The notes: generated by a model not told the origin, from the letters alone. Counted from the first letter of the stretch, positions 1 through 5,935 are shown. The stretch is 7,235 nt of DNA from an uncultured Bacilli bacterium (GCA_944358665.1 CALVRP010000121.1:1-7235), one strand, 5' to 3'. Program-made: numbers and translations.

Positions 1-173
1 CTAAAAGCACCGTACATAAAGATCTAAAAGAAAAATTAAAAAATATTGATAATAATTTATACGTTAAAGTTTTAGATATTTTAGATGAACATCTTAAAGT
101 GAGACATATTAGAGGTGGACAGTCAACGAAAAAAAAGTATATGAAAATGGTAAATAGTTCTGTTAAAAAATAG
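1..173 (+). CDS. spoIIID: SpoIIID sporulation transcription regulator, C-terminal part (5' end outside window)
   Basis: SpoIIID is a small DNA-binding protein that acts in the mother cell during endospore formation, controlling sigma-E and sigma-K dependent genes. The visible 56 full codons (frame starting at base 3, stop TAG at 171-173) read KSTVHKDL, the recognition part of the helix-turn-helix, and later RHIRGGQSTKKKY. Both match B. subtilis SpoIIID as I remember it (KSTVHKDL and RHLRGGEATKLKY). The family is about 90 residues long, so roughly the last 60% is present. The C-terminal tail is short and lysine-rich. The next gene is mbl, the same order as in B. subtilis, which supports the call. 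No terminator hairpin is visible after the stop. Its presence indicates a spore-forming lineage or one descended from spore formers. Confidence 0.9.
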   Translation, partial: KSTVHKDLKEKLKNIDNNLYVKVLDILDEHLKVRHIRGGQSTKKKYMKMVNSSVKK

Positions 174-180
174 TATCATG

Positions 181-189
181 TGATATAAT
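181..189 (+). promoter_or_regulatory. Promoter of mbl (extended -10)
   Basis: TGATATAAT at 181-189 is a perfect extended -10 (TGnTATAAT). No good -35 hexamer lies 16-18 bases upstream, where the sequence is the end of spoIIID, so the TG extension probably carries recognition. The start of transcription should fall near 196, giving a leader of about 20 bases before the mbl start codon at 215. Confidence 0.6.
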
Positions 190-201
190 ATTATTTGAGA
201 A

Positions 202-210
202 AAAGGTGAT
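202..210 (+). promoter_or_regulatory. Ribosome binding site that fixes the mbl start
   Basis: AAAGGTGAT pairs with the 3' end of 16S rRNA and sits at the right distance for ATG 215. An in-frame GTG at 206 lies inside this site, so it is unlikely to be the start codon. Confidence 0.6.
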
Positions 211-214
211 AATA

Positions 215-1222
215 ATGTTTTCAAAAGATATTGGAATTGATTTAGGTACAGCTAACGTTTTAATATATATAAAAGGTCAAGGAATTGTATTAAATGAACC
301 AAGTGTTGTGGCAATAGATGCGGATACTAAAAGGCCACTTGCGGTTGGTCATGAAGCAAGAGAAATGCTTGGGAGAACGCCGGGTAAAGTTAAAGCAATT
401 AGGCCAATGAAAGATGGCGTTATTGCCGACTTTGAAATTACCGAAATAATGCTTAATAGTTTTATTAGAAAAGCTAATGCTAAAAGTTTTTTTGCTAGAC
501 CTCGAATATTAATTTGCTGTCCTTCAAATATTACACAAGTAGAAAAAAATGCGATTAAAGAAGCGGCTGAAAGAACAGGTGCTCGTAAAGTTTATCTAGA
601 AGAAGAACCGAAAGTAGCAGCAGTTGGAGCTGGCATGGATATTTCTAAACCTAGTGGTAATATGGTTATTGATATCGGTGGTGGGACTACTGATATTGCT
701 ATATTGTCTTTAGGCGGAATTGTCACTTCTTCTTCAATTAAAATAGCTGGTAATGTTTTTGATAATGATATTATCAAATATATTAAAGATAAATATAAAC
801 TACTAATTGGTGATCGTACAGCTGAAGATATTAAATTTACGATTGGTACTGTTTTCCCGGGATCTTTAAATGAAAAAATGGAAGTAAGAGGAAGAGATTT
901 AGTAACTGGACTTCCACATACAGTAACTATTACTTCAGACGAAGTTGAAGAAGCCCTAAGAGAAAGTGTTTATGTAATTGTTAATGCGGCTAAATCTGTT
1001 TTAGAACAAACACCTCCAGAACTGTCTGCTGATATTGTAGATAAAGGTATTGTTATTACTGGTGGTGGAGCATTATTAAATGGCTTTGATCAATTGCTTG
1101 CTCACGAACTTAAAGTTCCAGTATTTATAGCTGAAAGTCCACTTACTTGTGTTGTTGAGGGGACAGGTGTACTATTAGAAAACGTAAATTTATTAGAAAA
1201 TGGTTTAAATAAAGGTTATTAG
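215..1222 (+). CDS. mbl: Mbl, MreB-family actin-like cell shape protein
   Basis: Mbl is a bacterial actin homologue that forms short membrane-bound filaments and directs lateral cell wall synthesis with the elongation machinery (in B. subtilis alongside MreB and MreBH). The 335-residue product has the actin-fold ATP-binding signatures: phosphate-1 loop DIGIDLGTAN at residues 5-14, phosphate-2 loop DIGGGTTD at 153-160, and adenosine motif TGGGALLNG at 282-290. The N-terminus MFSKDIGIDLGTANVLI, together with EEEPKVAAVGAGM and the stretch SSSIK, matches Mbl particularly well, and the position behind spoIIID is the Mbl locus. ATG 215 is chosen over an in-frame GTG at 206, which lies in the ribosome binding site and would add MII. 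Length is normal for the family. Transcription is likely from the extended -10 promoter at 181-189. MreB or MreBH is the only real alternative name. Confidence 0.93.
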   Translation: MFSKDIGIDLGTANVLIYIKGQGIVLNEPSVVAIDADTKRPLAVGHEAREMLGRTPGKVKAIRPMKDGVIADFEITEIMLNSFIRKANAKSFFARPRILICCPSNITQVEKNAIKEAAERTGARKVYLEEEPKVAAVGAGMDISKPSGNMVIDIGGGTTDIAILSLGGIVTSSSIKIAGNVFDNDIIKYIKDKYKLLIGDRTAEDIKFTIGTVFPGSLNEKMEVRGRDLVTGLPHTVTITSDEVEEALRESVYVIVNAAKSVLEQTPPELSADIVDKGIVITGGGALLNGFDQLLAHELKVPVFIAESPLTCVVEGTGVLLENVNLLENGLNKGY

Positions 1223-1224
1223 GC

Positions 1225-1230
1225 TATAAT
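1225..1230 (+). promoter_or_regulatory. Possible promoter -10 box for the M18 aminopeptidase gene
   Basis: A perfect TATAAT begins 3 bases after the mbl stop codon and ends 22 bases before the next start, the same distance seen at the other promoters here. There is no TG extension and no convincing -35 hexamer, and mbl is close enough to read through, so this may be an internal promoter or chance in AT-rich sequence. Confidence 0.35.
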
Positions 1231-1252
1231 AATAAAAGAAAGAGGGGAATTT

Positions 1253-2665
1253 ATGGCTGAAAAAACAAAAGGCGAAGTACTAAAAGATAGTTTGTTTGAT
1301 AAAAAAGAAAACGGCTGGCTAACCGTTAGTGAAGAACAAGAAAATAAAATAATGGATTTTGCTGAAGGCTATATTGCCTTTTTAAATAGAGCAAAAACCG
1401 AAAGAGAATTTATAAATGAAGCTAAGAAGATTTTACTTGCCAATGGTTTTAAAGATTTAAATGAAGTAAGCTCATTAAAACCAAATGATAAAGTCTTTTA
1501 TATTAATCGAAATAAAAGTTTGTTTGCTTCTGTTATTGGTAGTAAAAATTTAAAAGAAGGCATGCAGTTAGTTGGCGCTCACGTTGACTCTCCACGTTTA
1601 GATTTAAGACCTAATCCATTATATGAGAATACTGATTTTGCTTATCTAAAAACTCGTTATTATGGTGGAATAAAAAAATATCAATGGACTTGTATTCCGC
1701 TTAGTCTGCATGGCGTAATTACTAAAGCAAATGGTGAAAAAATAGAAATAAATATTGGCGAAAATGATAATGATCCAATATTTACCATTTCTGATTTACT
1801 TCCTCATTTAGCTCACAAACAAGAGAAAAGAACCTTAGGTGATGGTATTGAGGGAGAAGATTTAAATATTTTAATTGGTAGTATGCCATTTAAAGATGAT
1901 AAGGTTTCTTCAAAAGTGAAATTAAATATTTTAAATATTTTAAATAAAAAGTATGGCACAACTGAAAAAGATTTTATTAGTTCAGAACTTGAATTAGTGC
2001 CAGCCTTTAAAGCCAAAAGTTTAGGTTTTGACGGTAGTATGGTTGCAGCTTATGGCCAGGATGATAGAGTTTGCTCTTATACTTCATTAAAAGCAATTTT
2101 GGAAGTTAATAATCCAAATAAAACAGCAACTTTAATTTTAGCTGATAAAGAAGAAATTGGTAGTATGGGTAATACTGGTATGTATTCTGAGGTCTTTGAG
2201 TACTATGTTAATGAATTATTACATAAATTAAATCAAAATAACTTTAACATGGTAAATACTGTACTTTGTCATAGTAAAATGCTTTCAGCTGATGTTACCG
2301 CAGCTTATGATCCTAATTTTACCGATGTTTTTGAAAAACATAATGAAGCTTATTTAAATAAAGGTGTATCAATTAATAAATATACTGGTGGTAATGGTAA
2401 AAGTGGAGCTAGTGATGCTAATGCTGAATTTATTAGTTACGTTCGTAGTATTTTAGAAAAAAACAATGTCACTTATCAAATAACTGATATGGGAAAAATC
2501 GGTGTTGGTGGCGGTGGTACTATTGCCTATATTTTAGCTAACCGTGGTATGGATGTTATTGATTTAGGAATCCCTGTTCTTTCTATGCATTCTCCATATG
2601 AAGTAACTAGTAAATTTGATGTTTACATGGCTTATCTTACTTATAGAGCTTTTTACGAAGGTTAA
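1253..2665 (+). CDS. apeA: M18-family zinc aminopeptidase (aspartyl aminopeptidase / aminopeptidase I type)
   Basis: This is a cytosolic metallo-aminopeptidase that removes N-terminal residues, often acidic ones in this family, from peptides. The family works as a large dodecameric shell with two zinc ions per active site. The 470-residue product shows the family's metal and catalytic motifs in order: GAHVDSPRLD with His110 and Asp112, YGQDDRVCSYTSL with Asp270/Asp271, the ADKEEIGSMGNTG motif with Glu300/Glu301, SADVTAAYDPNF with Asp347, and SMHSPYEV with His446 near the C-terminus. All appear intact. The length fits the longer ApeA-type bacterial members better than the shorter ApeB type of about 430 residues. 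A purine-rich site AGAGGGG lies 5 bases before the ATG. It follows mbl after 30 bases and may be co-transcribed, though a TATAAT box lies between. The last codons form the left arm of the terminator. Substrate preference cannot be read from sequence. Confidence 0.92.
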   Translation: MAEKTKGEVLKDSLFDKKENGWLTVSEEQENKIMDFAEGYIAFLNRAKTEREFINEAKKILLANGFKDLNEVSSLKPNDKVFYINRNKSLFASVIGSKNLKEGMQLVGAHVDSPRLDLRPNPLYENTDFAYLKTRYYGGIKKYQWTCIPLSLHGVITKANGEKIEINIGENDNDPIFTISDLLPHLAHKQEKRTLGDGIEGEDLNILIGSMPFKDDKVSSKVKLNILNILNKKYGTTEKDFISSELELVPAFKAKSLGFDGSMVAAYGQDDRVCSYTSLKAILEVNNPNKTATLILADKEEIGSMGNTGMYSEVFEYYVNELLHKLNQNNFNMVNTVLCHSKMLSADVTAAYDPNFTDVFEKHNEAYLNKGVSINKYTGGNGKSGASDANAEFISYVRSILEKNNVTYQITDMGKIGVGGGGTIAYILANRGMDVIDLGIPVLSMHSPYEVTSKFDVYMAYLTYRAFYEG

Positions 2666-2684
2666 GGTAAAAAGCTTTTTATTT
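2645..2684 (+). terminator. Terminator overlapping the end of the M18 gene
   Basis: AGCTTTTTAC at 2647-2656 pairs perfectly with GTAAAAAGCT at 2667-2676; two further pairs (one A-T, one G-U) extend the stem outward. The 10-base loop contains the gene's TAA stop codon at 2663-2665. TTTTATTT follows at 2677-2684. The stem is AT-rich, so its strength is uncertain, but stem, loop and T-run make a standard intrinsic terminator. Confidence 0.75.
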
Positions 2685-2710
2685 ACAAGAGAAACAATGA
2701 ATGGTATAAT
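2682..2710 (+). promoter_or_regulatory. Promoter of the DUF4203-like membrane protein gene
   Basis: TTTACA at 2682-2687 (five of six matches to TTGACA), a 17-base spacer, and TGGTATAAT at 2702-2710 (extended -10). This is the best sigma-A type promoter in the window. Its -35 box overlaps the T-rich tail of the preceding terminator. The start codon lies 23 bases after the -10 box. Confidence 0.8.
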
Positions 2711-2733
2711 TTAAATATAATAGGAGGGTAAAT

Positions 2734-3258
2734 ATGGAAACACAAACAATAGTATTGATAGTTAGTTTAATAGTTGGTTTTTTAGCTTGTTTTATGGGTT
2801 ATAGATTAAGTAAAATTGTTGTTATGATAGTTGGCTTTTATTTTGGTTATCAATTAGGAGTGACTTTTTTACCGCAAATAATTTCTGATTCAGCTATAAT
2901 TCCAATTATTTCAGTTGTTATTGGTTTAGTTATCGGTTTTGCTGCCTTTAATATGTATTTATTAGGTATATTTATTTTATGCTTCTTTTTAGCTTATACT
3001 ATATGTGATAGCTTTATAGATGCCCAATTTTTAAAAATAATAATTGGCGCAGTCGCTGGTGTTATAGCTGGGTTAATTGGTGTAAACTTTGTAAGACCAA
3101 TTATGATTGTTTTAACAAGTTTAGTTGGGGGCTTCTTAATTGCAAGTTCGGGGTTAGATTTACTTAATATTGATAATAATGTTATATACATTCTTATAGG
3201 TTTAATTTTAGCCGTATTAGGTGCGCTTGCTCAATTTAGAAATAAAGAAGAAGCTTAA
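2734..3258 (+). CDS. Polytopic membrane protein, DUF4203 / TMEM198-like
   Basis: The 174-residue product is almost entirely hydrophobic, with about seven predicted membrane segments (near residues 5-24, 29-47, 55-75, 77-95, 99-118, 121-140 and 149-167) and a short charged tail RNKEEA. The early motif GYRLSKIVVMIVGFYFGY, glycine-rich helices and the seven-segment count recall the TM7SF3/TMEM198-like family (DUF4203), whose bacterial members have no established function. I assign it by general pattern rather than a decisive motif. Translation is well marked: AGGAGGG ends 5 bases before the ATG. The gene appears to be a single-gene transcription unit, with its own strong promoter at 2682-2710 and its own terminator at 3257-3280. 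It could be a transporter, channel or scaffold; nothing visible decides between these. Confidence 0.75.
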   Translation: METQTIVLIVSLIVGFLACFMGYRLSKIVVMIVGFYFGYQLGVTFLPQIISDSAIIPIISVVIGLVIGFAAFNMYLLGIFILCFFLAYTICDSFIDAQFLKIIIGAVAGVIAGLIGVNFVRPIMIVLTSLVGGFLIASSGLDLLNIDNNVIYILIGLILAVLGALAQFRNKEEA

Positions 3259-3280
3259 ATGCCTTTTAGGGCATTTTTTT
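3257..3280 (+). terminator. Terminator between convergent genes
   Basis: AAATGCC (3257-3263) pairs with GGCATTT (3270-3276) across a 6-base loop, followed by further T residues to 3280. The hairpin starts inside the stop codon of the membrane protein gene, and the T-run reaches the stop codon of the convergent minus-strand gene. Read from the minus strand it has a hairpin but only a short T stretch, so it may also slow transcription from that side. Confidence 0.8.
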
Positions 3281-4007
3281 AATACTTTTCAATATATAAA
3301 GCTTTGGCAATATAAGGTGTAATTTCATTAATGTTATACCAACCGGAACTTTTACTATCATTTTCTAACCCATTAGGATTTGAAACATAAACCATTTCTC
3401 CATCGGTTGCTAGTAAAGCCATGTAATGTGAGGCGGTAGTCCATCGGTTATCTTCTGGATTATTCCAAACACAAATAATAATCGGTCTATCTGATTTTAA
3501 ATGATTTATAATTTCTTCATTTGATAAATGTACGGAATCATAATAAAAATCAGAGTTTTCAATATTATAAGTTAAAGATAATTCGCTAGTAATATTTCCA
3601 TAATCCATAACTGGATAATATTTTTCTCTTAAATCTTCAGGTGTATAGTCATAACCATAACCACTTAATATAATAGACATTACGGTTATCCCGCATCCAG
3701 TATCTTTCATAACGCCATTCCAATATTCTTTATTGCTCCAAGAAGCATTTCCGTTTTGTTTATATTCTATATAAGTTTTGTTATTAATAGTTGTAAAAGT
3801 TGTAAAATAACCATCTTTATTTTTTACTTTTTCTTGTCCTATTCCATCATAATTATCATTATGATATTTTTTGATTACTGCATATTCAACAAAATACTTA
3901 TTATAAGTATCTATTAAAGAAAAATTATTTTTAATATTAATAAAAACATAAGTAAATAAAATAGTAATAATTAAAAAAATAATTAATTTTCTTCTTCCTT
4001 TTTTCAT
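3279..4007 (-). CDS. Membrane-anchored C39-like (papain-fold) cysteine peptidase
   Basis: The 242-residue product starts with a basic stretch (MKKGRRK) and one hydrophobic helix at about residues 8-23 with no lipobox, so it is predicted to be a signal anchor with the catalytic domain outside the cell. The domain from about residue 80 matches the peptidase C39-like pattern (Pfam Peptidase_C39_2): YKQNGNASW with Gln84 as likely oxyanion-hole residue, TGCGITVM with nucleophile Cys105, SHYMALL with His194, and VSNPNG with Asn210 as third residue. All four expected positions are filled, so an active hydrolase is plausible. No ABC transporter domain or bacteriocin precursor is nearby, so leader-peptide export processing is not supported; a wall peptide or protein substrate is possible but unproven. 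ATG 4007 is preferred over ATG 4013 because AAAGGA is too close to the latter. It is divergent from the VanRS-like genes. Confidence 0.82.
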   Translation of the reverse strand: MKKGRRKLIIFLIITILFTYVFINIKNNFSLIDTYNKYFVEYAVIKKYHNDNYDGIGQEKVKNKDGYFTTFTTINNKTYIEYKQNGNASWSNKEYWNGVMKDTGCGITVMSIILSGYGYDYTPEDLREKYYPVMDYGNITSELSLTYNIENSDFYYDSVHLSNEEIINHLKSDRPIIICVWNNPEDNRWTTASHYMALLATDGEMVYVSNPNGLENDSKSSGWYNINEITPYIAKALYIEKY

Positions 4008-4034
4008 AATCATTTGTCCTTTAAAACTAATTTA

Positions 4035-4040
4035 ATTATA
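4035..4040 (-). promoter_or_regulatory. Possible -10 box of the C39-like peptidase gene
   Basis: On the minus strand TATAAT spans 4040 down to 4035 and ends 27 bases before ATG 4007. There is no TG extension and no recognisable -35 hexamer at 17 bases, which would suit a promoter that depends on an activator. Confidence 0.45.
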
Positions 4041-4048
4041 GAAAATAA

Positions 4049-4099
4049 GTAAGAAAAGAGTTTTAATAAGCAATTAATATATTCTTAAGAAATTCTTAC
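4049..4099. promoter_or_regulatory. Candidate operator: repeated GTAAGAA-type half sites in the divergent promoter region
   Basis: GTAAGAA occurs on the plus strand at 4049-4055 and on the minus strand at 4099-4093 (TTCTTAC on plus). The related TTAAGAA occurs on both strands within the palindrome TTCTTAAGAA at 4082-4091. ATTCTTA is directly repeated at 4081-4087 and 4092-4098, an 11-base step or about one helical turn, typical of sites for OmpR/PhoB-type regulators. The enterococcal VanR consensus, as I remember it, is CGTANGAAANTT; CTTAAGAAATTC at 4084-4095 matches it at 8 of 10 defined positions. The cluster lies about 50-70 bases upstream of both predicted transcription starts. AT-rich sequence makes partial matches easy, so this remains a candidate. 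Confidence 0.4.
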
Positions 4100-4133
4100 A
4101 ATTACCAATAATTAAGGAAAAAAATGAGGATTG

Positions 4134-4142
4134 TGCTATAAT
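4134..4142 (+). promoter_or_regulatory. Promoter of the VanRS-like operon (extended -10)
   Basis: TGCTATAAT at 4134-4142 is a perfect extended -10. The -35 position 17 bases upstream reads AAGGAA, a poor match, so activation by a bound regulator is possible. The start codon follows after 18 bases. Confidence 0.6.
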
Positions 4143-4160
4143 TTAGTTGGAGGAAAAAAT

Positions 4161-4844
4161 ATGAATATATTAGTGCTAGATGATGAAAAAGAAATTGCTG
4201 ACTTAGTAGAAGTATATTTAAAAAATGAAAATTACAATGTTTATAAGTGTTATAATGCAAAAGATGCTATTGAATGTATTGATAAAATAGATTTAGATAT
4301 GGCTATTTTAGATGTTATGGTAAAAGATAAGGATGGCTTTGAAATATGCCGGTATATTAGGGCTAAAGAATTAAAATTTCCTGTTATAATGTTAACGGCA
4401 AAAATAGAAGATACTGATAAAATAACAGGACTTACTTTAGGTGCTGATGATTATATTACAAAACCATTTAATCCATTAGAGTTAATAGCTAGAGTAAAGT
4501 CTGCTTTAAGAAGATATACTTTATATAATGATAAAAATAGTGACGACATCATCGAAATAAATGGATTAGTTATCAATAGAAAAGAACATAAATGTGAGCT
4601 TTATGATAAAGAAGTTGATTTAACACCAACAGAATTTGCGATATTACTTTATTTAGCGCTAAATAAAGGCAAAGTTGTCAGTTCTGAAGAACTTTTCGAA
4701 AAGGTTTGGAAAGAAAAATATTTCGATAGTAATAATACAGTAATGGTTCATATCAGAAGACTTCGTGAAAAATTAAATGAAGATGCGAAAAAACCAAAAT
4801 TTATTAAAACAGTATGGGGAGTGGGGTATAAAATTGAAGATTAA
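4161..4844 (+). CDS. VanR-like OmpR/PhoB-family response regulator
   Basis: The 227-residue product has a receiver domain at about residues 1-115 and a winged-helix DNA-binding domain at about 130-227. Acidic pocket Asp7/Asp8, phosphoacceptor Asp51, Thr79 and Lys101 (in YITKPF) are all present. Extended segments resemble enterococcal VanR as I recall it: EIADLVE.YLKNENY, DKITGLT.GADDYITKPF, PLELIARVK, the LTPTEF wing region and the C-terminal KTVWGVGYKIE. It should bind DNA when phosphorylated by the kinase encoded next to it. One oddity is the loop after Asp51, which reads VMVKDKDG where most relatives have a proline (MLPG). ATG 4161 is preceded by GGAGG with 7 bases spacing; an upstream in-frame TTG at 4131 lies in the promoter. 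No glycopeptide resistance enzyme gene is in view, so the true signal and targets are open; autoregulation and control of the divergent peptidase are plausible. Confidence 0.92.
   Translation: MNILVLDDEKEIADLVEVYLKNENYNVYKCYNAKDAIECIDKIDLDMAILDVMVKDKDGFEICRYIRAKELKFPVIMLTAKIEDTDKITGLTLGADDYITKPFNPLELIARVKSALRRYTLYNDKNSDDIIEINGLVINRKEHKCELYDKEVDLTPTEFAILLYLALNKGKVVSSEELFEKVWKEKYFDSNNTVMVHIRRLREKLNEDAKKPKFIKTVWGVGYKIED
4821..4836 (+). promoter_or_regulatory. Ribosome binding site and TTG start of the sensor kinase
   Basis: GTGGGG at 4821-4826, 7 bases before TTG 4834-4836, lies inside the end of the regulator gene and supports translational coupling of kinase to regulator. TTG is a rarer start codon, which may keep kinase levels below regulator levels. 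Confidence 0.5.
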
Positions 4845-5913
4845 TAATTTAACGAAAACAAAATTAAAATTATGTTTATCATTACTGGGAAATATTATAA
4901 TTGCTTTTATTATTTTCTTGATAATATATTTTATAATTGCATTATTTTTTGAAAGTGGTTTGTCCACAATGGTAGCTAATTTAAATTATGATTTGTATGC
5001 CTGGATAGTTTATAATAGGGAAATTGTCTTAATTATTTGTATTGCTATTATATTAGGAATTATTATTTATCGTTTTATTTCTAAATATGTAAATGCAATT
5101 AATGAAGTTTATCGGTCTTTAAATTTAGTTTTAAAAGAAGATAATAAAGCGATTAAATTGCCAAGTGAAGTAAGTGATTTTAGCGATAAATTAAATGATA
5201 TAAAAAATGACTACATAAAAAGTAAAAAAAATGAAAAAGAAGCCTTACAAAAGAAAAATGATTTAATTATGTATATGGCTCATGATTTAAAAAATCCCTT
5301 AACTTCTATCATTGGGTACTTAACTTTACTTAATGATGAAAAAAACATCTCAAAAAAGACCCAAAATAAATATATTAAAATTGCTTTAGATAAAGCTTTA
5401 AGAGTTGAGGATTTAACAAATCAATTTTTTGATATTACTAGATACAATTTAAATTCAATGCCTATAAATAAAACAGAAATAAACTTATCATATTTATTAA
5501 AACAAGTTGTGGATGAATATTATCCAGAGCTTCAAAAAAATAAATTAAAGTGTAATTTAAAAGTTCCTGATAAAGTAATTTATTCAGGTGATGGAGATAA
5601 GCTTGCGAGAGCATTTAATAATTTACTTAAAAATGCGATAAATTATAGTTATGAAAATACGGAAATAGATATTACATTAAAGCAAAATGATAAAAAAATA
5701 TTTATTAACTTTAAAAACAAAGGTGATAAGATTCCCGAATATAAATTAAATAAAATTTTTGAAAAATTTTACCGAGCCGATGACTCTAGAGGTAGCACTA
5801 CTGGCGGTGCTGGATTAGGCCTTGCGATAACAAAAGAAATTATCGAACTTCATGGAGGTAAAATTAATGTTAAAAACGATGATGAATTTATTCAATTTGA
5901 TATAGAATTATAA
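4834..5913 (+). CDS. VanS-like membrane sensor histidine kinase
   Basis: The 359-residue product has two membrane helices (about 13-38 and 64-82) around an outer loop of only about 25 residues, then a linker with coiled-coil character, a HisKA domain with the H-box MAHDLKNPLTSIIGY (His150, with Asn154 at the position important for phosphatase activity), and an ATPase domain with N-box NNLLKNA (262-268), FEKFYRADDSRG, and G-box GGAGLGLA (324-331). Many segments recall enterococcal VanS: SIIGYL.LL, FF.ITRYNL, GD.DKLAR.FNN.LKNA. The gene overlaps the regulator gene by 11 bases. TTG 4834 is chosen because GTGGGG lies 7 bases before it and because the upstream in-frame ATG at 4777 lacks a ribosome binding site. 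The junction encodes GYKIE in one frame and IKLK in the other, as in vanR-vanS. The small outer domain suggests sensing at or in the membrane. Its ligand cannot be predicted. Confidence 0.9.
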   Translation: MKINNLTKTKLKLCLSLLGNIIIAFIIFLIIYFIIALFFESGLSTMVANLNYDLYAWIVYNREIVLIICIAIILGIIIYRFISKYVNAINEVYRSLNLVLKEDNKAIKLPSEVSDFSDKLNDIKNDYIKSKKNEKEALQKKNDLIMYMAHDLKNPLTSIIGYLTLLNDEKNISKKTQNKYIKIALDKALRVEDLTNQFFDITRYNLNSMPINKTEINLSYLLKQVVDEYYPELQKNKLKCNLKVPDKVIYSGDGDKLARAFNNLLKNAINYSYENTEIDITLKQNDKKIFINFKNKGDKIPEYKLNKIFEKFYRADDSRGSTTGGAGLGLAITKEIIELHGGKINVKNDDEFIQFDIEL

Positions 5914-5935
5914 AATGTCTTATATAGGCATTTTT
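5912..5935 (+). terminator. Terminator of the VanRS-like operon
   Basis: AAAATGTC (5912-5919) pairs with GGCATTTT (5927-5934), with one U-G pair and a 7-base loop. T-rich sequence follows. It begins within the stop codon of the kinase gene and resembles the hairpin at 3257-3280. Confidence 0.75.

Noticed and set aside
206..214. GTG 206 as the start of mbl, adding MII
   Set aside because: The codon lies inside the AAAGGTGAT ribosome binding site, and Mbl proteins start with MF at the position given by ATG 215.
592..777. Minus-strand open frame within mbl, and similar antisense frames at 1813-2016, 2994-3191 and 4773-4967
   Set aside because: Each lies opposite well-conserved coding sequence, has no ribosome binding site or family resemblance, and is explained by codon bias.
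4008..4013. ATG 4013 as the start of the C39-like peptidase
   Set aside because: AAAGGA ends only 3 bases before it; the ATG two codons later has normal spacing.
4131..4160. TTG 4131 as the start of the response regulator
   Set aside because: It overlaps the -10 promoter region and would add ten residues not found in the family; ATG 4161 has a well-spaced GGAGG.
4777..4833. ATG 4777 as the start of the sensor kinase
   Set aside because: It would overlap the regulator gene by 68 bases, has no ribosome binding site and adds a charged stretch not expected before the first membrane helix. It cannot be fully excluded.
3279..5913. Complete glycopeptide resistance cluster or bacteriocin exporter operon
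   Set aside because: No vanH, vanA/B/G, vanX or vanY-like gene, no ABC transporter and no GG-leader precursor peptide is visible in the window.
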